Below are positions 1 to 7,427 of a stretch of DNA of 64,000 nucleotides, piece by piece. The stretch covers positions 2,418,001-2,482,000 of the forward strand of contig NZ_CP126889.1 of NCBI RefSeq assembly GCF_030246845.1. Direction: 5' to 3'. This stretch comes from Enhydrobacter sp. (lineage in GTDB: Bacteria > Pseudomonadota > Alphaproteobacteria > Reyranellales > Reyranellaceae). The notes beneath the pieces are model-generated. The model saw only the letters and a list, made by a program, of their open reading frames with translations, did not search any database and was not told where the DNA came from. A program made the translations under genes and the position numbers. Positions within the stretch are counted from its first letter, which is position 1, and every line of letters starts with the position of its first letter.

Positions 1-89
1 CTGGTCGGATCGATGACCGCGCGCTGCGCGGCGGCGTAGCGCCGGGAGCGGTCGGCGCGGGGGTTGCGGGCGAGCCAGTCGAGAACCAT
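1..89 (-). CDS. Possible 5' end of an unidentified gene (runs off the window)
   Basis: An open frame on the minus strand starts with ATG at 89 and continues past base 1. The 29 visible residues begin MVLDWLARNPRADRSRR and read like a natural protein, with balanced residues and none of the Arg/Pro-rich look of out-of-frame GC-rich DNA; the alternative ATG at 99 gives exactly such an Arg/Pro-rich shadow. No convincing ribosome-binding site is seen and the fragment is too short to assign to a family. It would be transcribed away from the DUF6489 gene. Confidence 0.3.
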   Translation of the reverse strand, partial: MVLDWLARNPRADRSRRYAAAQRAVIDPT

Positions 90-180
90 GCCCGGTCATA
101 CCATGGCCGGGGCCGCCGATATCCCCCAAGGTACAGGGCTATCGCACGTGCTCATTTCCGTTATTGTGAGCATCCGTTCG

Positions 181-252
181 TGTCATCCCGAACGCAGTGA
201 GGGATCTTTGGCGGCGCCCGATCGAGAATCCCTCGCTGCGCTCGGGATGACA
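181..252. repeat. REP-like imperfect palindrome
   Basis: Arms at 181-205 and 228-252 are inverted copies with only two differences, both of which still allow G-U pairing in RNA. They enclose a 22-base spacer. The arms contain the widespread TCATCCCGA...GAGGGAT type sequence found as dispersed intergenic palindromes in many proteobacteria. It lies between the cut-off gene on - and the DUF6489 gene on +. It may be a non-autonomous REP/MITE-type element or act as an RNA hairpin. Only one copy is present in this window. Confidence 0.75.
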
Positions 253-289
253 CCGTCTGCCGAACTTTCTCGCAAATGAAAGTGCCGTC

Positions 290-547
290 ATGAAAGTGAA
301 TGTCGAAGTGATCTGCACGCCCGAGGAGGCACGGGCCTTCTTCGGTCTGCCTGACCTCAAGCCGATGCAGGATCGGGTGATGGGCGAGATCGAGGAGCGG
401 CTGCGCTCCAGCCTGAACGCGATGAACCCCGAGGCGATCTTCAAGACCTGGCTGCCGGCCTCCATGCAGGGCGTCGAGCAGATGCAGCAGATCCAGCAGG
501 CCTTCTGGTCGCAGCTCGCCAATATCGCCTCGGGCAAGAAGGAATGA
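290..547 (+). CDS. DUF6489 family small protein
   Basis: This 85-residue soluble protein has the pattern of the alphaproteobacterial DUF6489 family: an N-terminal VxxxCTPEEARAFFGLPD segment, a helix beginning MGEIEERL, and a C-terminal region QQIQQAFWSQL. The family has no established function; its members are often called phasin-like or membrane-associated without proof. No signal peptide or transmembrane segment is visible. The gene ends 7 bases before the ferredoxin-like gene at 555, so the two are probably co-transcribed. The family assignment is fairly safe from the characteristic start; the role is unknown. Confidence 0.75.
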   Translation: MKVNVEVICTPEEARAFFGLPDLKPMQDRVMGEIEERLRSSLNAMNPEAIFKTWLPASMQGVEQMQQIQQAFWSQLANIASGKKE

Positions 548-554
548 TGCCAGC

Positions 555-929
555 ATGAGCATGCGTGAGAAGCCGAGCGATCCCGAGCCCTACTACGAAG
601 CCCACGTCTTTTGCTGCACCAACCGGCGACCGGCCGGTCATCCGCGCGGCTGTTGCGCCGACAAGGGGTCGGAGGAGCTGCGCGACTACATGAAAGGCCG
701 GGCGAAGGAACTCGGGCTGAAGAAGGTGCGCGTCAACATCGCCGGCTGTCTCGACCGCTGCGAGCTCGGGCCGACGGTGGTGGTCTATCCCGAGGGCGTC
801 TGGTACTCGGTCGCAACCAAGGCGGACGTCGACGAGGTCCTGCAGACCCATCTGGTGCAGGGTGGCCGGGTCGACCGGCTGATGCTGCGGACGACGGACA
901 AGCTGCCGAAAGACCGGGTGAAAGGCTGA
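555..929 (+). CDS. (2Fe-2S) ferredoxin domain protein, thioredoxin-fold type
   Basis: The 124-residue protein carries the cysteine pattern of thioredoxin-like [2Fe-2S] ferredoxins (NuoE-like or Shethna-type fold): CC at 20-21 in HVFCCTNRR, CC at 33-34, and CLDRC at 65-69 followed by ELGPTVVVYPEGVWY. Four of these cysteines should bind the cluster; which member of each CC pair does so cannot be told here. The family is cytoplasmic and generally of unknown redox partner. The start at 555 gives the usual family N-terminus. The gene probably shares a transcript with the DUF6489 gene just upstream. Confidence 0.85.
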   Translation: MSMREKPSDPEPYYEAHVFCCTNRRPAGHPRGCCADKGSEELRDYMKGRAKELGLKKVRVNIAGCLDRCELGPTVVVYPEGVWYSVATKADVDEVLQTHLVQGGRVDRLMLRTTDKLPKDRVKG

Positions 930-1042
930 CGCCGCTCGCCCTCCCGGCCGCTGCTTTTTGCGTGCCGCAGGCAGACATCGACCGGCCACAGGCGTAGACT
1001 GGCTTCGAGGCTCCACGCAGAGGGAGCCCGAGGAGCAGGGAT

Positions 1043-2629
1043 ATGGTTCAGCGCCGGGAAAGCGCCGGGACGATGTCGCCCGGCCGCCAAATCATGTCGT
1101 TCACGCGTCGCGATGCGCTGGCCCTTGCCGCCGGCGCCCTGGCTGCGGGCTCCGCCCGTCCCGCGGTCGCCGGCCCGCAGGGGCAACTGACCTGGGGCGT
1201 TCACGTTTCGCTCGCGCCGACCTGGTTCGACCCTGCCGAAACATCGGGCGTGATCACGCCCTTCATGCTCCTCTACGCGCTGCAGGACGCGCTGCTGAAG
1301 CCGATGCCCGGCACGACGGTCGCACCATCGCTCGCAGAGTCTTGGACCGCCTCGAAGGATCAGCTCATCTACGACTTCGTGCTGCGCAAGGGGCCGACCT
1401 TCCACAACGGCGATCCGGTGACGGCCGAGGACGTGAAGTTTTCGTTCACGCGCTATCGCGGAGCGTCGCGCGACCTGCTGGCAAGCCACGTGGAGTCGAT
1501 CGAAACCCCGGACCCGCAGCATGTGCGCTTCCGTCTCAAGGAGCCGTGGCCGGACTTCCTGACCTTCTACGGCCAGGCGACCGGCGCCGCCTGGATCGTG
1601 CCCAAGAAGTACGTCGAGAAGGTGGGCAGCGACGGCTATGTCAAGGCGCCGGTCGGCGCCGGCCCCTACAAGTTCGTGTCGTTCAAGCCCGGCGTCGAAC
1701 TGGTGCTCGAAGCCTTCGAAGGCTACTGGCGCAAGCCGCCCAGCGTGAAGCGTCTGGTCTTCCGTGTCATTCCCGACGAGGCGACGCGCCTGGCTGCGCT
1801 CAGCCGCGGCGAGGTCGACATCGTCTATTCCGTCCGCGGCGAGCTGGCGGAAGAGCTGCGGCGCACGAAGGGGCTCGCGCTGAAGCCGGTCGTCATTCCG
1901 GCCCCCTTCTGGTTGTCGTTTGTCGACCAGTGGGACCAGAAATCGCCGTGGCATGACGAGCGGGTGCGCAAGGCCGCCAGCTTGGCGATCGATCGCGACG
2001 GCATCAACCAGGCGCTGACGCTCGGCTTCTCCAAGATCACCGGCAGCCTCGTTCCGGCGAGCTTCGACATGTACTGGCAGCCACCGGCGCCGGTTCACGA
2101 TCCGGCCAAGGCGAAGCAACTGCTGGCCGAAGCCGGCCATCGCGGCGGCTTCAATGCCGGCGAGCTGTTCTGCGACAGCTCCTACTCGAATGTCGGGGAG
2201 GCCGTGCTCAACAATCTCGCCGAGGTCGGCATACGCGTCTCGCTGCGGCCGATCGAGCGCGCCGCCTTCCTGAAGGGCTGGGCGGACAAGAAGTACAGGA
2301 ACGTCATCCAGGGCGCGAGCGGCGCCTTCGGCAATGCGGCGACGCGGCTGGCCGCGTTCATCGTCGGCGGCGGAGCCTATGTCTACGGCAGCTATCCGGA
2401 TATCGACGCACTGTTCAAGGAGCAGGCGGCCGAGCTCGATGGCAAGCGGCGCGGAGAGCTGCTGACGAAGATCCAGCAGCTCGTCCACGAGCGGACGATC
2501 GTGGCGCCGATCTGGCAGCTCGCCTTCCTCAACGGCGTCGGGCCGCGCGTGGGCGAGTCGGGCTTCGGGCTGATCACCGATTTCCCCTACACCGCGCCTT
2601 ACGAGGACATCACCCTCAAGGCGGCCTGA
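1043..2629 (+). CDS. ABC transporter substrate-binding protein, family 5 (peptide/opine/nickel type)
   Basis: This 528-residue extracellular solute-binding protein of the DppA/OppA family should capture a peptide or similar solute in the periplasm for the Dpp-like permease encoded at 2616-6446. A twin-arginine-like stretch SFTRRDALALAAGAL followed by an Ala-rich segment ending AVAG is the export signal. Family motifs include TFHNGDPVTAEDVKFSF, which matches the SBP_bac_5 signature, and VGAGPYKF. ATG at 1043 has AGGAG 8 bases upstream, while the internal ATG at 1094, just before the twin-arginine stretch, has no obvious site. The start therefore leaves an n-region of about 20 residues. The gene converges on its transport partners and overlaps dppF by 14 bases, so it has its own promoter. 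The substrate cannot be deduced. Confidence 0.88.
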   Translation: MVQRRESAGTMSPGRQIMSFTRRDALALAAGALAAGSARPAVAGPQGQLTWGVHVSLAPTWFDPAETSGVITPFMLLYALQDALLKPMPGTTVAPSLAESWTASKDQLIYDFVLRKGPTFHNGDPVTAEDVKFSFTRYRGASRDLLASHVESIETPDPQHVRFRLKEPWPDFLTFYGQATGAAWIVPKKYVEKVGSDGYVKAPVGAGPYKFVSFKPGVELVLEAFEGYWRKPPSVKRLVFRVIPDEATRLAALSRGEVDIVYSVRGELAEELRRTKGLALKPVVIPAPFWLSFVDQWDQKSPWHDERVRKAASLAIDRDGINQALTLGFSKITGSLVPASFDMYWQPPAPVHDPAKAKQLLAEAGHRGGFNAGELFCDSSYSNVGEAVLNNLAEVGIRVSLRPIERAAFLKGWADKKYRNVIQGASGAFGNAATRLAAFIVGGGAYVYGSYPDIDALFKEQAAELDGKRRGELLTKIQQLVHERTIVAPIWQLAFLNGVGPRVGESGFGLITDFPYTAPYEDITLKAA

Positions 2630-3608
2630 CGCCGACCGCCAACCCGGCACCGGAATGGAGATGGCAGGCGACGAGGCGCTCGTGCGCCGTCTTCAGCGGC
2701 GGTTCGTCCCGGCTGCATTGCGCCAGCGCATGCTGGCAGCGCGGATGGAAGCGGCAGCCGGCCGGCGGCTTCAACGGGCTCGGCACCTCGCCCGGCAGGA
2801 TGATCTCGTCGCGTCGCTCGTCGGGATGGCTCGGCAGGGCGGCCGAGAACAGCGCCTGCGTGTAGGGATGCCGCGGACTGCGCGCCAGGGCAGGCGCGTC
2901 GCCGCTCTCGACGATCTTGCCGAGATACATGACGACGATCGTGTCGCTCATATGCGCCACCGCGGCGAGATCGTGGGCGATGAACAGGTAGGCAAGGCCG
3001 AGCTGGTTCTGCAGGTCGCGCAGGAGGTTGAGGATCTGGGCGCGGATCGACACGTCGAGGGCGGAAACCGGCTCGTCGAGCACGACCAGCCTGGGCGACA
3101 GCACCAGCGCACGGGCGATGGCGATGCGCTGACGCTGGCCGCCGGAGAACTCGTGTGGGAACAGGTCGGCCGCCCGCTCGGGCAGCCCGACCAGGTCGAG
3201 CAGGCGGAGGACCCGCTTCCTGACCTGGCTCGCCTCCAGCGTCTCGTTGGTCACGAGCGGCTCGGCGATGATCTCGCCGACGCGCAGGCGCGGATTGAGC
3301 GAAGCATACGGGTCCTGGAACACCGCCTGGACCGACTTGCGGTAATTTTGCCGCCCCGCCGCGTCCAGCGTGCGCAGGTCGCGTCCCTCGAAGCGCAACT
3401 GGCCGCCGGTCGGCTCCTCGAGCCCGAGCACAAGCTTGGCCGTCGTGGTCTTGCCGCAGCCCGATTCGCCCACGACCCCCAGCGTCCGACCGGGCTCGAT
3501 CGTGAACGAAATCCCGTCGACCGCCCGGACCGTCCCCTGGCCCGCGCCGAACAGCCGGCGCCTGGCCTGGAAATGCTTGATAAGGCCGTCGGCTTCAATG
3601 ATCGGCAT
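2616..3608 (-). CDS. Dipeptide/oligopeptide ABC transporter ATPase (DppF/OppF type)
   Basis: This 330-residue ATPase energises the Dpp-like importer at the inner membrane. Walker A GESGCGKTT, signature FSGGQRQRIAIARAL and Walker B LVVLDEP are intact. A C-terminal oligopeptide-transporter extension contains GCRFHPRC, the cysteine-containing tail typical of DppD/F. ATG at 3608 overlaps the stop of dppD by one base (TGATG), which decides the start over a longer upstream frame and implies translational coupling. It is the last gene of the dppBCDF-type operon, and its 3' end overlaps the convergent binding-protein gene by 14 bases. Confidence 0.92.
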   Translation of the reverse strand: MPIIEADGLIKHFQARRRLFGAGQGTVRAVDGISFTIEPGRTLGVVGESGCGKTTTAKLVLGLEEPTGGQLRFEGRDLRTLDAAGRQNYRKSVQAVFQDPYASLNPRLRVGEIIAEPLVTNETLEASQVRKRVLRLLDLVGLPERAADLFPHEFSGGQRQRIAIARALVLSPRLVVLDEPVSALDVSIRAQILNLLRDLQNQLGLAYLFIAHDLAAVAHMSDTIVVMYLGKIVESGDAPALARSPRHPYTQALFSAALPSHPDERRDEIILPGEVPSPLKPPAGCRFHPRCQHALAQCSRDEPPLKTAHERLVACHLHSGAGLAVGVRPP

Positions 3609-4618
3609 CAAACGGCTCCGGCGACCGCGCTGCGCGCCGTGTCGACATCCTGGGCCAGCCAGCAACGGGCCATCCGGCCTTCATCTGGGCGGAAGGCGGG
3701 CGGCGCCTCGACACGGCAGCGGTCGAAGGCTTTGGGGCAGCGCGGCGCAAAGGCGCAACCTGGCGGCAGGGAGGCGAGGTCGGGCGGCTGGCCGCCGATC
3801 GCGGTCAGCCGCCGAGCACGATCGCCCATGTGCGGAATCGAGCTGAGCAGCGCCCGGGTGTAGGGATGCGCCGGCGCATCGAAGACACGCGAGACCGGTC
3901 CCGACTCGACAAGCCGGCCGGCGTACATCACCGCAAGCTGGTCGCACATCCTGGCGACAATGCCGAGATTGTGGGTGATGAAGATCAGCGCCAGTCCGTG
4001 CGCACGCTGCAACTCGCGCAGCAGGCTAAGATACTGCGCCTGGATCGTGAGATCGAGGCTCGTCGTCGGCTCGTCCGCGATCAGGAGCCGCGGATTGCAC
4101 GACATGCCGATGGCGCCGACGATGCGCTGTCGCATGCCGCCCGACATCTCGTGCGGATATTGCCTGGCCCGCATCTCGGGAGAGGGGATACGCACTGCCT
4201 TCAGGAGCTCTCTCGCGCGCGCCCAAGCCGCCGTGCGCGGCGTGCCCTCGTGCGCCCGGATCGGCTCGGCGACCTGATTGCCGATCGAGAACAGCGGGTT
4301 GAGCGAAGCCATCGGGTCTTGCAGGATCATGGCCATGCGCTTGCCGCGGATCTCGCGCATCTCGGCGTCGGATTTCTCGACCAGATCCTCGCCCTCGAAC
4401 AGCATCCGGCCGCCGACGATCCGCGCCGCCGGCGGCAGAACGCGCAGCATGGTGAGGGCAAGCGTGCTCTTGCCCGAGCCGCTTTCGCCGACGATGCCCA
4501 GCGTCTGGCCGGCATCGAGGGAGAGCGACACCTGATCCACCGCCCGCACCACCCTGGCGCCTCCCGCCGAGACGTAGTGCGTCGACAGATTCTCAAGGCG
4601 CAGGAGCGGTTCGCCCAT
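3608..4618 (-). CDS. Dipeptide/oligopeptide ABC transporter ATPase (DppD/OppD type)
   Basis: This 336-residue protein is the second nucleotide-binding subunit of the importer. It has Walker A GESGSGKST, signature MSGGMRQRIVGAIG, Walker B LLIADEPTTSLD and the C-terminal LPPGCAFAPRCPKAFDRC segment of the DppD/OppD family. Start ATG at 4618 lies two bases after the stop of dppC; the much longer upstream open frame is dppC read in another frame. DppD and DppF form a heterodimer in characterised systems. Here it sits between dppC and dppF in the standard order. Confidence 0.92.
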   Translation of the reverse strand: MGEPLLRLENLSTHYVSAGGARVVRAVDQVSLSLDAGQTLGIVGESGSGKSTLALTMLRVLPPAARIVGGRMLFEGEDLVEKSDAEMREIRGKRMAMILQDPMASLNPLFSIGNQVAEPIRAHEGTPRTAAWARARELLKAVRIPSPEMRARQYPHEMSGGMRQRIVGAIGMSCNPRLLIADEPTTSLDLTIQAQYLSLLRELQRAHGLALIFITHNLGIVARMCDQLAVMYAGRLVESGPVSRVFDAPAHPYTRALLSSIPHMGDRARRLTAIGGQPPDLASLPPGCAFAPRCPKAFDRCRVEAPPAFRPDEGRMARCWLAQDVDTARSAVAGAV

Positions 4619-4620
4619 GA

Positions 4621-5520
4621 TCAGAGCTGCCGAAGCTGCGGATCGAGCTTGACGCGCAGCCAATCCCCCAGAAGGTTGGCCGACAGCACCATCAGCATGA
4701 TGCAGCAGCCGGGGAACACGGTGAGCCACCAGTAGCCGACCATCAGCCCCTGCTTGCCGTCGGACAGCATCAGGCCCCAGGCCGGCTGCGGCGGCGGGAC
4801 GCCGACGCCGAGGAACGACAAGGTCGCCTCGGTGATGATCACGACGCCGAGCATCAGGCTCCCCAGCACGATCGCCGAGTTGACGACGTTGGGCAGGATG
4901 TGCCGCGCCATGATCGTCCATTTCGAGCAGCCGGCCACGACCGCCAGATGCACGAACTCGCGTTCCCGCAGCGACAGCACCTCGCCGCGAATGACGCGGG
5001 CGTAGCGGGTCCAGTAGGTGACGCCGAGGATGACGACGATGTTCCACATGCTGGGGCCGACGATCGCCGCGAGGAAGATCGCGAAGGTGAGCGCCGGCAG
5101 GGCGAGCCAGGTGTCGGTGATGCGCATGATGGCCTGGTCGACCCAGCCGCGAAGATAGCCCGAGAGGATGCCGAGCGCGGTGCCGATCACGCCGGCGACG
5201 ACGACCGCCATGATGCCCACGACCATCGATACGCGTGCGCCGAAGATGAGCCGCGACAGCACGTCCCGCCCGAGCTGATCGGTGCCGAGGAGGTACCGGG
5301 TGCTGCCGCCGCTCTGCCAGAAGGGCGGCTTGAAGCGCGCCGTCAGGCTGCCGATTTCCGGATTGTGCGGCGCAAGCTGGTTGGCGAAGACCGCGACGAA
5401 GGCGATGAGGAGAAGGATCAGCGTCGGAATGACCGGAATGTCGCCGAGCCGGATCGCACGGCGCCAGGCCGCTCGCGACGGCCGGGAAGGCAGGGCAACG
5501 ACGTCGGCGGGCGCACTCAT
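4621..5520 (-). CDS. Dipeptide/oligopeptide ABC transporter permease (DppC/OppC type)
   Basis: This 299-residue inner-membrane permease has a cytoplasmic N-terminus, a first membrane helix (IPVIPTLILLLIAFVAVFA) followed by a periplasmic loop, and the LLGTDQLGRDVLSRLIFGAR motif typical of DppC. Hydrophobic segments follow, together with the EAA-type coupling region around AGCSKWTIMARHILPN. ATG at 5520 is 5 bases downstream of the dppB stop and gives normal family length. It pairs with DppB as the heterodimeric channel. Confidence 0.92.
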   Translation of the reverse strand: MSAPADVVALPSRPSRAAWRRAIRLGDIPVIPTLILLLIAFVAVFANQLAPHNPEIGSLTARFKPPFWQSGGSTRYLLGTDQLGRDVLSRLIFGARVSMVVGIMAVVVAGVIGTALGILSGYLRGWVDQAIMRITDTWLALPALTFAIFLAAIVGPSMWNIVVILGVTYWTRYARVIRGEVLSLREREFVHLAVVAGCSKWTIMARHILPNVVNSAIVLGSLMLGVVIITEATLSFLGVGVPPPQPAWGLMLSDGKQGLMVGYWWLTVFPGCCIMLMVLSANLLGDWLRVKLDPQLRQL

Positions 5521-5525
5521 CGCAG

Positions 5526-6446
5526 CTACCTCTCCAGTCGGATGCGGGGATCGATGATGGCGTAGAGGATGTCGACGGCCAGGTTGACGACCACGATCAT
5601 GGCGCCGCCCAGCAGCACGACACCCTGGACCACCGGGAAGTCGCGGAAGGTGATGCCCTCGTAGAGCAGGCGGCCGATTCCGGGCCAGGCGAAGACCGTC
5701 TCCACCACCACAGCCACGTTGACCATGATCACGAGATTGATGCCGGCGAGGGTGATCACCGGAATCAGCGCGTTCTTGAAGGCATGCTTGCCGATCACGA
5801 GCGCCTCGGGCAGGCCCTTGAGCCGGGCGAGCTTGATGTACTCGGAGCCCAGAACCTCGAGCATCGACGAGCGGGTCAGGCGCATGTGCGCGGCGGCGAA
5901 GTACCAGCCCAGCGCGAAGGCCGGCATGATGAGGTGGAGCGGCGTTCCTGCGCCCGACGAGGGCAGCCAGTGCAGGTAGACCGAGAACAGCAGGATCAGG
6001 ACCAGTCCGACCCAGAACGAAGGCAAGGAGAGGCCGAGCAGCGAGAACACCTTGCCGGCATTGTCCCAGAAGCGGCCGACCCGCACCGCCGCGAGGATGC
6101 CGCTCGGCAGGCCGATCAGCAGCGAGAAGGCCATCGCCACCGCGGCCAGCAGCAGCGAGTTCGGCAGGCGCGACAGATAAAGGTCGAGGACCGGAGTCTG
6201 GTAGTAGAAGGACTGGCCGAGATCGCCGTGCGCCAGGTTCCACATGAAGAGGCCGTATTGAACCCACAGCGGGCGGTCGAGCCCGAACCGGTGGTGGATC
6301 TGCGCGATGTCGGCTGCGCTCGCGCCCGGCTCGATCAGCAGCGCCGCCGGGTCGCCGGTCACCCGGACGAAGAAGAAGATTGTCAGCGACAGCAGCAGCA
6401 GCGACAGGAGGCAGTAGCCGACTCTTCGCGTGACGTATCGGCCCAT
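5526..6446 (-). CDS. Dipeptide/oligopeptide ABC transporter permease (DppB/OppB type)
   Basis: This 306-residue inner-membrane permease begins MGRYVTRRVGYCLLSLLLLS, a first helix typical of DppB, then has the loop with RFGLDRPLWVQYGLFMWNLA and an EAA-type coupling loop (ARLKGLPEALVIGKHAFKNA). It is the first gene of the four-gene transport operon. A GGTGAGGA ribosome-binding site lies just upstream and overlaps the stop codon of a possible 46-codon leader frame. The 250 bases upstream contain a palindrome and no other gene. Confidence 0.92.
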   Translation of the reverse strand: MGRYVTRRVGYCLLSLLLLSLTIFFFVRVTGDPAALLIEPGASAADIAQIHHRFGLDRPLWVQYGLFMWNLAHGDLGQSFYYQTPVLDLYLSRLPNSLLLAAVAMAFSLLIGLPSGILAAVRVGRFWDNAGKVFSLLGLSLPSFWVGLVLILLFSVYLHWLPSSGAGTPLHLIMPAFALGWYFAAAHMRLTRSSMLEVLGSEYIKLARLKGLPEALVIGKHAFKNALIPVITLAGINLVIMVNVAVVVETVFAWPGIGRLLYEGITFRDFPVVQGVVLLGGAMIVVVNLAVDILYAIIDPRIRLER

Positions 6447-6453
6447 GGCGTCC

Positions 6454-6594
6454 TCACCGGTGACGGGTCGCCACTGCGGGGCGCAGATCGTCGCTCACCG
6501 GGCCGGGGCTGACGGTGACTGGGACATGGCGATGGCCGTTCGCCGGACTGCCTTCAGCCGGATACGGTTCGCGGCCGTCAAGACCTGAACGCAT
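6454..6594 (-). CDS. Possible 46-codon leader ORF ahead of the dpp-like operon
   Basis: ATG at 6594 has AGGGAG 5 bases upstream, and the frame ends with TGA at 6456-6454 inside the ribosome-binding site of dppB, eight bases before its ATG. The predicted peptide starts MRSGLDGREPYPAEGSP. It has no signal peptide or recognised domain and no run of a regulatory amino acid. The arrangement would allow translational coupling to dppB, but codon content alone cannot separate it from chance in DNA this GC-rich. Confidence 0.27.
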   Translation of the reverse strand: MRSGLDGREPYPAEGSPANGHRHVPVTVSPGPVSDDLRPAVATRHR

Positions 6595-6620
6595 TCCGTC
6601 TCCCTGCAGGTGCCCCGTTA

Positions 6621-6638
6621 TGGTCGGGCTTGCGACCA
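6621..6638. promoter_or_regulatory. Palindrome upstream of the dpp-like operon, candidate operator
   Basis: A perfect inverted repeat TGGTCG-N6-CGACCA lies about 180 bases upstream of dppB, between it and the convergently placed HAD gene end. It could be a dimeric regulator site or an RNA hairpin in the 5' leader. No regulator gene is adjacent, and a promoter could not be placed with confidence. Confidence 0.35.
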
Positions 6639-6699
6639 CTCTAGATCAATGCCGGGGCGATGTCGCCTGGTTATCGGCGGCCGGCCGCCGGGAAGACGT

Positions 6700-7422
6700 C
6701 TATTCGACCAGCTCCGCCAGCCGCTTGATGATGCGCGCCGGCTGGGCGCTCGCCTGGGCCGGCACGCCAGCGCCGAAGGGGTCGTACCAGATGCCGCAAA
6801 GGCCGAGCTTCTGCGGCGCCACGACTTCCCATTCGTAGTTGTCGCCGACCATCCAGGCGTCGCCCGCCGCCACGCCGAGGCTTTCGAGGGCATGGCGATA
6901 GACGGCGGGCTCCGGCTTGCCCTGGCCGAACTCGCCCTCGATCTGGATATGGTCGAACCGGTGGCCGAGCTCGAAGCGCTCGATCTTCTCGCGCTGCATG
7001 GTGCTGGCGCCGTTGGTGACGAGGGCGAGCTTCACGCCCGCTGCGCGCAGCGCATCGACCGTCGCATGGGCGTCGGGATAGAGGCGGTATTCCTTCCGAC
7101 GCATCTCGGTGAAGGCGTCGGCGATGCGGTCGGCCAGCGCGTCGTCGGGCCGGCCGAGGCGGGCGAGCCCGCGCCGCACCGAGAGCCGCCGCGCGCCCGG
7201 GATGTCGAGCCGCCACTTGGCCGCCGCCGCAGCCTCCGACCAGAAGGCACGCGCTTCCTCCATGATGGCAAGCCGCACGCGCTCGATCGCCGCGGCGTCG
7301 TGGGCGTCGAGGTGCGCGGAGAAGATATGCAACAGCCGTCGCCACGCCTCCTCGGGCTGGGCGTAGGCTCGGATCAGGGTGTCGTCGAGATCGAACAGGA
7401 TGGCGCGCGGCAGGACCGGCAT
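6700..7422 (-). CDS. HAD-superfamily hydrolase, subfamily IA
   Basis: This 240-residue cytoplasmic phosphatase-like protein has the four HAD motifs: FDLDDTL near residues 10-16 (nucleophile and acid/base Asp), the VTNGAS region (motif II), K of GQGKPEPAVY (motif III) and GDNYEWEV (motif IV acidic residues). The helical cap between motifs I and II is that of type C1. The substrate is not predictable; related proteins include phosphoglycolate phosphatase-like and N-acylneuraminate-9-phosphatase-like enzymes. It ends an apparent two-gene minus-strand unit, five bases after the LpoA-like gene. Confidence 0.88.
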   Translation of the reverse strand: MPVLPRAILFDLDDTLIRAYAQPEEAWRRLLHIFSAHLDAHDAAAIERVRLAIMEEARAFWSEAAAAAKWRLDIPGARRLSVRRGLARLGRPDDALADRIADAFTEMRRKEYRLYPDAHATVDALRAAGVKLALVTNGASTMQREKIERFELGHRFDHIQIEGEFGQGKPEPAVYRHALESLGVAAGDAWMVGDNYEWEVVAPQKLGLCGIWYDPFGAGVPAQASAQPARIIKRLAELVE

Positions 7423-7427
7423 CTTGG

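Noticed and set aside
785..2650. A long open frame on the minus strand opposite the binding-protein gene
   Set aside because: Its residues are Arg/Ala/Gly-rich without motifs, while the plus frame has a signal sequence and family motifs; it is a shadow of high-GC coding DNA.
3609..3665. Longer N-terminus for the DppF-like ATPase
   Set aside because: The added residues are Arg/Gly-rich out-of-family sequence, and the ATG at 3608 overlaps the dppD stop as expected for coupling.
6447..6640. Cobalamin or TPP riboswitch in front of the dpp-like operon
   Set aside because: Some short pieces look similar, but the conserved cores of neither class could be laid out in order on either strand.
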